NCBI GenBank assembly: GCA_965222975.1
Contig: CBDCVJ010000030.1
Coordinates: forward strand, 186,001-250,000
Direction: 5' to 3'
DNA: 64,000 nt
Origin: UBA6168 sp965222975
GTDB taxonomy: Bacteria > Bacteroidota > Bacteroidia > Chitinophagales > Saprospiraceae
This document shows positions 35,192-43,487 of the stretch, piece after piece (within the stretch, counting starts at the first letter, position 1; each line of letters begins with the position of its first letter). Under the pieces are notes generated by a model. That model did no database searches. It was given only the letters and a program-made list of their open reading frames with translations, and was not told the origin of the DNA. Both the position numbers and the translations under genes were made by a program.

Positions 35192-35833
35192 ATGAATGGC
35201 AAGAAATCATTATTATCTGTGCTGCTACACCTCACCAATGCGGGGGCGGGCATCATCGGCTTAATCACTTCTTATCTAATTTTTATGGCCTTATTAGCAA
35301 TCATTGGCCTTCTTCCAAAAAACATGGACGCCACTTTTGAGTTGCCAATAAATATTCAAAATGCTTCAGCGTATTATCCAGCAGAAAATTTGAGCCAGCA
35401 ATTTTACAGCACTCATATAGAAGTCAAAAAAGCGGAACTGGAAATAATGCCACGCAACCGTACCTGGCCGCAAACATTAGGCTACTTACAGGCTGCCATT
35501 TATCTCTCTTTTTTTGTTGGCATTCTTATATCTCTTTCAAAAATACTCGATAATTTCAATACAGATCAACCTTTTATTTCTTCTAATGTAAAATATTTTA
35601 AATGGATCGGTTTATTGACCATCGGTATTGCTGTATATGAATTTTTTCTTGAAATAATTGTCACCAATATTTTTGCAGATAAATTTGTGGTGAGCAATGC
35701 TGACATTTTAAACGCACCATCTTTTTGGCAAATTAATTTTATCGCCTTATTCCTTGGTGCGGTTTTTCTGGCAATTGCCGAAGCTTTTAAAAAAGGAGTT
35801 TATTTACAGAAACTGGAAGAGCAAACTGTATAA
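35192..35833 (+). CDS. DUF2975 family membrane protein
   Basis: A 213-aa protein with four membrane helices (about residues 15-40, 98-120, 137-160 and 180-200). The pattern of helices, with S-K-I-L-D-N-F-N-T-D-Q-P-F in the loop, fits DUF2975. In Bacteroidota and Firmicutes this family is usually encoded immediately before a small Cro/CI-type regulator, as here (36050-36262). The pair is separated by an unusual 7-bp tandem repeat. Function unknown. Confidence 0.8.
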   Translation: MNGKKSLLSVLLHLTNAGAGIIGLITSYLIFMALLAIIGLLPKNMDATFELPINIQNASAYYPAENLSQQFYSTHIEVKKAELEIMPRNRTWPQTLGYLQAAIYLSFFVGILISLSKILDNFNTDQPFISSNVKYFKWIGLLTIGIAVYEFFLEIIVTNIFADKFVVSNADILNAPSFWQINFIALFLGAVFLAIAEAFKKGVYLQKLEEQTV

Positions 35834-36005
35834 TAATGAATAATGAATAATGAATAATGGATAATGGATAATGAATAATGGATAATGGATAATGAATAAT
35901 GGATAATGAATAATGGATAATGGATAATGAATAATGGATAATGGATAATGAATAATGGATAATGGATAATGGATAATGGATAATGGATAATGGATAATGA
36001 ATAAT
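35833..36005. repeat. 7-bp tandem repeat array (ATAATGA/ATAATGG), 24 full units
   Basis: Twenty-four consecutive 7-bp units run without interruption from 35833 to 36000, each ATAATGA or ATAATGG, followed by a partial unit. It starts at the stop codon of the DUF2975 gene. Just beyond lie inverted ATTCATTAGTAATTA sequences. The array separates DUF2975 from its HTH partner. Confidence 0.95.
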
Positions 36006-36049
36006 ATTAATCATTATTCATTAGTAATTATTCATTAGTAATTAATAAA

Positions 36050-36262
36050 ATGGCAATTATTGTTCGATTGGATGTAGTTATGGCACAACAAAAAATGTCG
36101 CTGACCGAATTATCGGAAAGGGTCAATATTTCCATGAAAAATTTATCGCTGCTAAAAAGCGGGAAGGTAAGAGCCGTCCGTTTTTCAACGTTAGATGCTA
36201 TTTGTAGGGAGTTAAAATGCAAGCCTGGGGAAATACTTGATTATGCAGAGGATACTCACTAA
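36050..36262 (+). CDS. Small Cro/CI-type HTH regulator (YozG-like)
   Basis: A 70-aa DNA-binding protein that is almost entirely a helix-turn-helix: M-S-L-T-E-L-S-E-R-V-N-I-S-M-K-N-L-S-L-L-K-S-G-K at residues 16-39, and L-D-A-I-C-R-E-L-K-C-K-P-G-E-I-L-D-Y near the C-terminus, which is typical of the DUF2975-linked regulators. It probably autoregulates the pair. The tandem repeat upstream could separate its own promoter or translation signals from DUF2975. Confidence 0.92.
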   Translation: MAIIVRLDVVMAQQKMSLTELSERVNISMKNLSLLKSGKVRAVRFSTLDAICRELKCKPGEILDYAEDTH

Positions 36263-36393
36263 TCAAAATTTCAAGCAGTCTATTCTTATCGCACACACAC
36301 TGTCCATTTTGGACACATTATCGTTGAATTTCGGATCTTTAGCCACAAAATCATAGGTATTTAAAAATTCATTCACCATAAAAAAATTAAATC

Positions 36394-37369
36394 ATGAAAC
36401 TCATCCTCTCTTTTTTCTTTTTGACAATAAGCGTTGCGAGTTGCCATTCCCAAACCAATAATTTACTGATAATTAAAGAATTAATATCGGACATTTCCTA
36501 TACACCTATTTATCCACGCATAACTGTTCTGGAAAACGGAAAAACCAAGTGGAAAGAAGGATTTGAATATATTGATAGCATAGACATATTTAAAATAAAT
36601 TATTTAAGTGACGGACTGAGAGTAAATGGTTTTTTAGTACAACCCAAAGAAGCTGGTAAATACCCATGCCTCATTTTTAACAGAGGCGGAAACAGGGAAA
36701 CTGGCGCATTGAAAATCCCCCAGGCTGTTACCATAATGGGCATGTTGGCCAAAGAAGGATATGTCGTGATAGCCAGCAATTACAGGGGAAACGGCGGGGG
36801 TGAGGGCCAGGAGGAGTTTGGCGGAAAAGATTTAAATGACGTTTTGATATTACCGAAAGTGTTGGCAGAAATTGAAAATGCGGATACCAATAAAATAGGC
36901 ATGTACGGCGTTAGTCGGGGCGGCATGATGACTTATATGGCCTTGACAAAAATGAACAATATCAAGGCCGCTGCGGTGATCGGCGCTCCATCCGATAAAT
37001 TTGCAGGCATCAAAGACCGCCCTGGATTTGACAACATGTTTTTGGAAATGATTCCCAATTATGCAACCAATCGGGAGGAAGAATTAAAAAAACGTTCCGC
37101 TGTATTTTGGGCCGATCAATTTCCAAAAGATGTTCCTATTTTAATGATGCACGGCACTTCCGATTGGCGGGTAAAACCTTACCAGAGTTTAAAATTAGCG
37201 CTTGAATTTGATAAATATAGAATTCCTTATAGACTAATTATGTATGAGGGAGCCGACCACGGAATCAGCGAACATCGAAAAAGAAATGATAAATGAATTG
37301 GCATCTTGGTTTGACCGTTTTTTGAAAAATGATGAGCCAGTGCCGAATATGATTTTTCATGGTGGTTAA
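36394..37369 (+). CDS. Exported alpha/beta hydrolase (S9/dienelactone hydrolase-like), one probable frameshift error
   Basis: A secreted or lipid-anchored serine hydrolase with signal F-F-L-T-I-S-V-A-S-C. The catalytic triad is visible: nucleophile Ser in G-V-S-R-G-G (about residue 174), Asp in H-G-T-S-D-W-R-V, and His in G-A-D-H-G-I. The uninterrupted frame stops at 37296. Removing one A from the five-A run at 37278-37282 joins it to K-E-M-I-N-E-L-A-S-W-F-D-R-F-L and a stop at 37369, which completes the usual C-terminal helix. So the gene is probably whole (about 325 aa) with a consensus error, although a real C-terminal truncation is possible. Confidence 0.82.
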
Positions 37370-37395
37370 TTTCGGTTTTAATGGAGATGAAAATT

Positions 37396-37646
37396 TCACT
37401 ACCGTACACTTTTTGTTTTATATCCGTTTTCAGGCCAAAGGCGAAGAAACCTAGAGAGGCTGTCTCAAAAGTTCCGATTTGCTAAATTTTAAAAATTTAG
37501 CAAATCTATAAGTCACTGATTTTAAATTTACTAAATCTTTGAGGTTTAGCAAATTGATGCCCGAATGGGTCTTTTGAAACAGCCTCTAAATTTTCCTTCT
37601 TTCAGACATGAAAATCAGTCATTTCCAAAAAGTGTACGGCAGTGAA
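37396..37646. mobile_element. MITE-like palindromic element, copy 2, with a nested inverted repeat
   Basis: A non-coding element of about 251 bp. Its ends TCACTACCGTACACTTTTTG and CAAAAAGTGTACGGCAGTGA are terminal inverted repeats with one mismatch. It is flanked by a perfect 9-bp duplication ATGAAAATT (37387-37395 and 37647-37655), the mark of transposition. Subterminal text (TTTTCAGGCCAAA with GAAGAA inside the left end; TTCTTTC and ATGAAAATC before the right end) matches the element at 17912-18093. No transposase is encoded. Confidence 0.8.
37455..37587. repeat. Nested inverted repeat inside MITE copy 2
   Basis: AGAGGCTGTCTCAAAAG (37455-37471) and CTTTTGAAACAGCCTCT (37571-37587) are 17-bp arms with one mismatch. 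Ends of this GAGGCTGTTTCAAAA type are typical of insertion-sequence termini. A second palindrome (GATTTGCTAAATTT and AAATTTAGCAAATC) lies inside. The corresponding place in copy 1 holds different sequence, so this looks like a second miniature element inserted in the first. Confidence 0.55.
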
Positions 37647-37861
37647 ATGAAAATTAATCATTATGAATATGTATAATGATTGATGCTAACTGGATTTTTG
37701 ACTTTAGACGTAAGATTGTAGAAATCCAGATAAAACCTTACAATTGAAAATCAGTGCATTACAAAATTTATATCATCGAATCTTGTCTAACTTCTAATAT
37801 CAAAAGCCCAAATGCTATCAGGCCACTTTTATTATGATTTAATCCCTTTCTTTGCCCCACC

Positions 37862-39019
37862 ATGCTGAACCATCTTTCCACTTTTTTAAATAATCGAATT
37901 GCCCTTGCAATTGGGGTAATATTCACATCGGTCGGAATTATATTTGGCACTTGGGCAGCATTTATTCCTTTTATAAAAAACAAGTTTGTATTGGACGAGG
38001 CGGAGTTGGGTCTCTTATTATTGACGTTGCCCTTAGGAGCAGCGATTATGAATCCGATGTGCGTCGAATTGATCCGTCGGCTGGGGATGGTCTTGGCTAC
38101 TATATTTTCACTTTTGGCATTGGCTGTCTTTCTGGTTCTTCCTATCAATATGCCAACCATTTGGCTGGTAGGTATCATGCTGTTTTTGTATGGTATGTCC
38201 TTTTCCGCTGCCAATATCACCATGAACACTTTTGCTTCACAACTGGAGGTACATACAAGAAAAAACATTATCTCCACCTGTCATGGATTGTGGAGTGCCG
38301 GGGCGATGATTGGGTCAGCAGCGGCAGGGATAGCCCAAGGCTGGGGTGTGCATCCACAGCATTATGTTTATGGAGTAGCGGTGGTTATTTTATGGGCTGG
38401 TTGGTTGCAAAAAGCAGCACTGTCCGAATTGCCCGATGTACCGATAGAAGGGAAGACCATGAAAACCAGCAAGGCATTTTTACGGCCCAACAAAGCGCTT
38501 TGGTTATTGATAATCATAGGTTTATGCGTCAACTTAGGAGAAGGGACGATGGCCGATTGGGCAGCCGTATATGTGAAGGAAGTTTTAGGGACATCGGCTT
38601 CCGTGGCGAGTTGGGGCTTTGCCACTTATGCTTTTTTTATGATGACCGGAAGGTTGCTTGGGGATGGGTTGATCGCCAGTTATGGAAGTAAAAGGGTATT
38701 ATTCTTTTTTGGCATCATGTTGACAATTGGTTACCTCATTGCCGTTTTCGCACCTAACTTACTGGTTCTTTTATTTGGGTTTTCTTTGATTGGTCTGGGT
38801 GTATCGCTGGGGTCACCTATTTTATATGCTGCCTCATCAAAAGTGCCCGGACTGCCCAAAGGAGCTGGGCTGGCCGTTTATAATACTTATGCGATGATCG
38901 GTTTTTTGGGCGGCCCTGTTTTCATTGGATTTTTGGGAAAGACCTTCAGTTTGCCAGTGGCATTTGGAGCAGTGGCATTGTTTTCAGCGGTTGGGGTGTT
39001 GTTGGTGCGGCGTATGTAA
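37862..39019 (+). CDS. MFS transporter (YbjJ-like)
   Basis: A 385-aa inner-membrane transporter with about 12 hydrophobic helices. The N-terminus G-I-I-F-G-T-W-A-A-F-I-P-F-I-K and A-E-L-G-L-L-L-L-T-L-P-L-G-A-A, the loop between helices 2 and 3 with R-R-L-G, and the mid-protein T-M-A-D-W-A-A-V-Y resemble the YbjJ/FucP-type branch of the major facilitator superfamily. The substrate is unknown. It starts at the ATG at 37862 and shows no obvious operon partner; the pirin gene follows 95 bp later on the same strand. Confidence 0.9.
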   Translation: MLNHLSTFLNNRIALAIGVIFTSVGIIFGTWAAFIPFIKNKFVLDEAELGLLLLTLPLGAAIMNPMCVELIRRLGMVLATIFSLLALAVFLVLPINMPTIWLVGIMLFLYGMSFSAANITMNTFASQLEVHTRKNIISTCHGLWSAGAMIGSAAAGIAQGWGVHPQHYVYGVAVVILWAGWLQKAALSELPDVPIEGKTMKTSKAFLRPNKALWLLIIIGLCVNLGEGTMADWAAVYVKEVLGTSASVASWGFATYAFFMMTGRLLGDGLIASYGSKRVLFFFGIMLTIGYLIAVFAPNLLVLLFGFSLIGLGVSLGSPILYAASSKVPGLPKGAGLAVYNTYAMIGFLGGPVFIGFLGKTFSLPVAFGAVALFSAVGVLLVRRM

Positions 39020-39114
39020 CAGGCGACTTGGCTTAACATTTGACAAAAACAAATCGAAGAAATACGTGTTGGTACATGTAATTTCCTTTTTTTTCAACTT
39101 CAAAAAAATAACTC

Positions 39115-40074
39115 ATGGAACGCCGCCAATTCATCAAAGGATCAGCCATTGTCGGGGCAACTGTCGCCTCCTCTTCACTAATCGTCAGCCAATCCGGTAT
39201 ATTTGAAACCAAGACCAATCGAAAGGTTTTTCAAATCCTTGACGCTGACCGAACAAAAGTTGGTACCTTGCCGATCCTTCGTGCTTTCGCTGGTGACCAC
39301 CTCGACCATGTTTCCCCATATGTTTTGTTTGATGAATTTGGACCTGTTTATACCAAGCCAGGAGATGCTCCTTTGCGAGTGGATGCCCACCCCCATGCAG
39401 GTGTAATCCCGACCACCTACTTTGTGGCAGGTAGCGGACATCATAAGGATAGCTTAAATTATGATTTCCAAATAGGGAAAGGTGACTTTATGATGTTCAG
39501 TTCTGGACGGGGGGCAATACACATGGAGGAATCGGGTCAGGCAAATTTTGAGAAAGGGGGCAATTATCATGGCTTTCAAATTTGGCTGAACATGCCTGCC
39601 AAATACAAATTCATTGACCCAACTACAGTCGTTCACCGGGACGATAAAATGGGTTTGATCGAAGATGAAAAATATACCGCCAAAATTATTTTAGGCGAGC
39701 TCCTTGGAAAAAAATCTAAAATAGAATTGCTCTCGCCCGCCTTTTATTATCACATCAATTTAAAAGAAGACGCCCGCCTCGATATTCCAACCGATCCAAA
39801 CCACAATGCTTTTATCTATGTTGTAAAAGGTGCGCTCGAAATAGAAGGCCAACGGCAACTAAAAACCAACCAAATTGCCCTCTACCAACGAGGTGACCAC
39901 CTCCTCAATATTTATTCAAAAAATGGCGCCGACATTCTTGTACTTGGAGGTCAACCGCTCAACGAACCTGTTTACTCCTATGGCCCATTTGTAATGAACA
40001 CCAAAGAACAAATTAATTTATGCATTGCGAATTATAGGAGCGGGAAAATGGGTGATCCCAATTTGGTGAATTGA
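39115..40074 (+). CDS. Pirin family protein with Tat-like signal
   Basis: A 319-aa bicupin. The N-terminus M-E-R-R-Q-F-I-K-G-S-A followed by a hydrophobic stretch resembles a twin-arginine signal, which is unusual because most pirins are cytoplasmic. The pirin metal-binding motif H-P-H-A-G appears at about residue 93, followed by G-S-G-H-H-K-D-S and a conserved H-M-E-E-S in R-G-A-I-H-M-E-E-S. Some pirins have quercetinase activity. The C-terminal cupin contains V-K-G-A-L-E-I and L-G-G-Q-P-L-N-E-P-V. Export is inferred from the signal only. Confidence 0.88.
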   Translation: MERRQFIKGSAIVGATVASSSLIVSQSGIFETKTNRKVFQILDADRTKVGTLPILRAFAGDHLDHVSPYVLFDEFGPVYTKPGDAPLRVDAHPHAGVIPTTYFVAGSGHHKDSLNYDFQIGKGDFMMFSSGRGAIHMEESGQANFEKGGNYHGFQIWLNMPAKYKFIDPTTVVHRDDKMGLIEDEKYTAKIILGELLGKKSKIELLSPAFYYHINLKEDARLDIPTDPNHNAFIYVVKGALEIEGQRQLKTNQIALYQRGDHLLNIYSKNGADILVLGGQPLNEPVYSYGPFVMNTKEQINLCIANYRSGKMGDPNLVN

Positions 40075-40121
40075 AAGGCAGTTGGCAGCATAACTTGCAA
40101 AAAAAATTAGTATGGAGTTAA

Positions 40122-40772
40122 ATGAAAATATTATTTAAATATTTCCTAAAGACGTTAAAGTGGCTATTATTTATAATTGTATTTTATTTTTTAAATGCTG
40201 TATTATTTTCTTTTTTAAGCACTCATCCAAAAAAATTAAATTGCAATAAAGACAAAGAAATATTTATTACAACAAATGGCCTTCATTTGGAAATAATTAT
40301 TCCTGAAAACTTAATAAATCCTACATTAAAAGAAAATATATACACAAAAGCAGGAGTAAAATATATTTCCTTCGCTTGGGGTGATAAAGCGTTTTATTTA
40401 AATACGCCGACCTGGAAAGAATTAAAATTTCCCACTGCCATAAAAGCCCTATTTTTAAAAAGTGAATCGGCCATCCATTTGACCAATTATTTCCAACAAC
40501 ATGATAAATGGAAAAAATTACTTATTTGCGAAGAACAATTAAATCTACTCACCAAATATATTGACGGCGCATTTAAAAAATTAGCAACGGGAGAAAGAAT
40601 AGAAATTGAAAACTCCGGCTATTCGGCCCACGATACATTTTATGAAGCAGAGGGAAGTTACTCTTGTTTTCGGACCTGTAACAATTGGGTAAATATTGCA
40701 CTGAAAAAATCCGATATAAAAACTTCCATTTGGTCGCCTTTTGATTTTGGGGTGTTGTATCATATTGACTGA
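40122..40772 (+). CDS. DUF2459 / TIGR02117 family protein
   Basis: A 216-aa protein with an N-terminal membrane anchor (W-L-L-F-I-I-V-F-Y-F-L). The conserved features of the TIGR02117 family are visible: T-T-N-G-L-H-L-E-I-I-I-P, F-A-W-G-D-K-A-F-Y-L-N-T-P-T-W, and F-Y-E-A-E-G-S-Y-S-C-F-R-T-C-N-N-W-V near the C-terminus. The G-x-H, W-G-D and T-C-N-x-W positions could form a catalytic site, but no activity is known to me. It follows the pirin gene by 47 bp and may be co-transcribed. Confidence 0.88.
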   Translation: MKILFKYFLKTLKWLLFIIVFYFLNAVLFSFLSTHPKKLNCNKDKEIFITTNGLHLEIIIPENLINPTLKENIYTKAGVKYISFAWGDKAFYLNTPTWKELKFPTAIKALFLKSESAIHLTNYFQQHDKWKKLLICEEQLNLLTKYIDGAFKKLATGERIEIENSGYSAHDTFYEAEGSYSCFRTCNNWVNIALKKSDIKTSIWSPFDFGVLYHID

Positions 40773-40812
40773 AGGGTAGCTGTCACCGATGTCCGTTAAA
40801 CAAACACCTTCC

Positions 40813-40826
40813 GTTCATTTTTGAAC
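40813..40826. promoter_or_regulatory. Candidate operator palindrome upstream of the first FtsX permease
   Basis: GTTCATTTTTGAAC is an inverted repeat GTTC-N6-GAAC, 127 bp before the ATG. The same half-sites and spacing occur before the second permease at 51334-51347. Confidence 0.45.
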
Positions 40827-40881
40827 ACTCATTTCTCTATCTTTTCCCTATAAAGTACTGAAAAACAATTCGTTAACTCAC

Positions 40882-40897
40882 TGGCATACCCATTGTC
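40882..40897 (+). promoter_or_regulatory. Candidate sigma-54 (-24/-12) promoter of the first FtsX permease
   Basis: TGGCATACCCATTGTC has TGG and TTG at the exact -24/-12 spacing of sigma-54 promoters (consensus TGGCAC-N5-TTGC), with GT in place of GC. It lies 55 bp before the ATG at 40953. Confidence 0.45.
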
Positions 40898-40952
40898 ATA
40901 CCCTTAAGAAAGCCCATTGGCCTTCTACCATCAGCTGTCAACCATTCCAACT

Positions 40953-43418
40953 ATGTTCAAGAATTATCTAAAGATCGCCTATCGAAACCTATTTAGAAAC
41001 AAATCGCAATCTGCTATCCTCGTTGGAGGTCTGACAGTAGGTATGGCCGCCTGCATTTTATTGCTGCAATATGTGAGTTTTGAATTGAGTTTCGACCAAT
41101 TTCACCAAAAACAGGAGCACATTTACAGGGTGGTGAACGAGCGGATTCAAAATGGTGAGTCCGTACAAAAAGGGACAATCACTTACCCAACCATTGGTGG
41201 CACAATGAAAAATGAATTTCCAGAAATAGTGAACGCCACTCGTATCGCCTATAGCGACAATGTGATAATTACTCAGAAAGACCGGATCGAGCCTGTTGAA
41301 CCCTGCTTGTGGGTGGACGAGCATTTTTTGGAAATATTTGATTTTGAGCTATTGGCGAATGATGGATTGAAGATGTTAGATGAAACCAATGAGTTGGTGC
41401 TGACCCGCCAAATTGCCGACCAATATTTTCCCAGTGCAAAAGGCAATTACGAAAAAGTGATCGGCGAAACATTGCAGATCGACACTTACCAAGAGCCGTT
41501 CAAAATAGTGGGTGTTTGCGAAAATGTTCCTGCAAATTCCACATTGCAATTCAACCTGCTCCTGTCCTATGCATCTTGCATCCGGTACTGGGGAGAAGAA
41601 GCAGGAAATAGTTGGACCTATTCCGATTTTTATCACTTCATCGAACTGAAACCAGGAACTAATGTAGCTTCGTTAGAAAGAAAATTTACGGGTTTTAGCG
41701 AACGCCACTTCCGCGGGACAGAAGTTTCGGGGAGCGAAGAAATATTCACTTTACAGCCGTTGGCCGAGGCGCATCTATATTCCAATGGCCTTGAATATGA
41801 AATAGGGAAAACGGCCAGTGGCCGAGCTGTTTGGACGCTGCTGGTTATTGCCTTTTTCATCCTACTCATCGCATGGATCAATTATGTGAACCTCTCCTCT
41901 GTACGAGCTATCGAACGGACCAAAGAAGTAGGAGTAAGAAAAGTGATCGGGGCACAGCTGAGCCAATTGGTTGGGCAGTTTTTTACGGAGGCTCTGCTTG
42001 TCAACGTGATTAGTTTACTCCTGTCCCTGCAAGTAGTCCAACTGGTAAAACCTTGGTTTGCAGCCAATTTTGGATTGGATGCAAACGTGCTGGGATTTAT
42101 GACCTTTAATCACAGTGGCTTCCATCTTTATCTACCGTCTGTACTGTTGGCTTTGATCTTTGTCGGTGTGTTGGTTTCCGGTGCATATCCTGCATGGCTA
42201 TTGTCTTCATCCCATGTCTCCAATGTGCTAAAAGGAGTATTTCAGAAGAGCCTAAGTGGAGGCGGTTTGCGAAAAGGGTTGGTGGTTTTCCAATTCACCT
42301 TGTCCATTGCCCTGATAGCTTCTACAGGGTACGTCTCCCGCCAGATCAACTACATGAGCAAGCAAGACCTTGGCATCAACATTGACCAAGTGATAACAGT
42401 CAATCCGCCCGAAATGAGCCAATGGGACAGCACGTTCATTGACCGCATGGAGGCGTTCAAAGGTGCGCTTGTCGGATTGCCGGGCGTGGAATCGGGCAGC
42501 ACCTCGAATCGGGCACCAGGTGAACGGATGGGCCGCATTTTCCAGATGCAAAAAACGGGTGAACATGCCTCCGACCAACTCTACACCAGCAATTTCATCA
42601 ATGCCGACCACAGCTATGCCAACACCTACGGCATTAGCCCTTTGGCAGGCAGGTTTTTTAGAAGAACCGACCACAATCCCGATTGGAATGCCCTGGAAAA
42701 CCTTGTGGTGACAGCAGCTACTGTAAAAATGTTGGGCTACCCATCCAATGAAGAGGCCATTGGGCAGGGGCTACAGTTTTGGAGGAAAGAATGGCGCATT
42801 GTGGGTGTAGTCCCTGACTTCCACCAGCGCACCTTGCACCATGCCATCGAACCAATCATTTACATTCCTTCCTATGCCACTTACAACTTATTATCACTCA
42901 AAGTTTTGGGCGAAGACCTTGACAAAACCATTGCAGATGTCAAGGCTACTTACGATTCTTTTTTCCCCGGAAATCAATTTCATTATGAATTTGTAGATGA
43001 AGCCTTTAGTCTATATTACGAATCCGATCACCGCTTCGGCAACATCCTCTCTTTTTTCACTTTCTTGACCATATTGATCGCCTGCCTTGGGCTGTTTGGC
43101 TTGGCTTCTTACACCACCTATTTACGCACAAAAGAAATTGGAGTGAGAAAAATACTGGGCGCCTCAGCCGTTTCCATTGTTGGTCTTTTATCGAAAGATT
43201 TTTTGAAATTGGTGGCGATAGCCTTGGTAATAGCATCACCTCTTGCCTGGTTTTCCATGAATTTATATTTAAATGACTTTGCCTATCGAATTGATATGGA
43301 CTGGTGGGTATTGGCATTGGCAGGATGTTCTGCAATTTTAGTTGCTTTTTTAACAGTGGGTTTTCAAAGTGTAAAGGCTGCTTTGTCGAATCCAGTTGAG
43401 AGTTTACGAAGTGAGTAA
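40953..43418 (+). CDS. FtsX/MacB-like ABC transporter permease (1)
   Basis: An 821-aa inner-membrane protein started at the ATG at 40953 (M-F-K-N-Y-L-K-I-A-Y-R-N-L). It has two MacB periplasmic core domains and two FtsX domains. The FtsX signatures E-R-T-K-E-V-G-V-R-K-V-I-G-A (about residue 325) and R-T-K-E-I-G-V-R-K-I-L-G-A (about 735) are both present, and it ends in the usual N-P-V-E-S-L-R-S-E. No ATPase gene is linked, as is usual for this expanded Bacteroidota group. The substrate is unknown. Confidence 0.93.
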   Translation: MFKNYLKIAYRNLFRNKSQSAILVGGLTVGMAACILLLQYVSFELSFDQFHQKQEHIYRVVNERIQNGESVQKGTITYPTIGGTMKNEFPEIVNATRIAYSDNVIITQKDRIEPVEPCLWVDEHFLEIFDFELLANDGLKMLDETNELVLTRQIADQYFPSAKGNYEKVIGETLQIDTYQEPFKIVGVCENVPANSTLQFNLLLSYASCIRYWGEEAGNSWTYSDFYHFIELKPGTNVASLERKFTGFSERHFRGTEVSGSEEIFTLQPLAEAHLYSNGLEYEIGKTASGRAVWTLLVIAFFILLIAWINYVNLSSVRAIERTKEVGVRKVIGAQLSQLVGQFFTEALLVNVISLLLSLQVVQLVKPWFAANFGLDANVLGFMTFNHSGFHLYLPSVLLALIFVGVLVSGAYPAWLLSSSHVSNVLKGVFQKSLSGGGLRKGLVVFQFTLSIALIASTGYVSRQINYMSKQDLGINIDQVITVNPPEMSQWDSTFIDRMEAFKGALVGLPGVESGSTSNRAPGERMGRIFQMQKTGEHASDQLYTSNFINADHSYANTYGISPLAGRFFRRTDHNPDWNALENLVVTAATVKMLGYPSNEEAIGQGLQFWRKEWRIVGVVPDFHQRTLHHAIEPIIYIPSYATYNLLSLKVLGEDLDKTIADVKATYDSFFPGNQFHYEFVDEAFSLYYESDHRFGNILSFFTFLTILIACLGLFGLASYTTYLRTKEIGVRKILGASAVSIVGLLSKDFLKLVAIALVIASPLAWFSMNLYLNDFAYRIDMDWWVLALAGCSAILVAFLTVGFQSVKAALSNPVESLRSE

Positions 43419-43487
43419 ATAAAAATTAAAAAACACCTGCTCCCATTTTTAGGGACAGGCGTTTTTTAATTTTGACTTAAATTTATT

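Noticed and set aside
35833..36005. Possible CRISPR array
   Set aside because: The units are 7 bp with no spacers, so it is a simple tandem repeat.
35787..36014. A minus-strand open frame made of repeated I-I-H-Y-P-L-S units
   Set aside because: It is the translation of the 7-bp tandem repeat array; a 7-bp period gives a 7-residue protein period by chance, and nothing else supports a gene.
37951..38691. 246-aa frame inside the MFS transporter gene
   Set aside because: It is an out-of-frame reading of the transporter with an implausible composition for any family.
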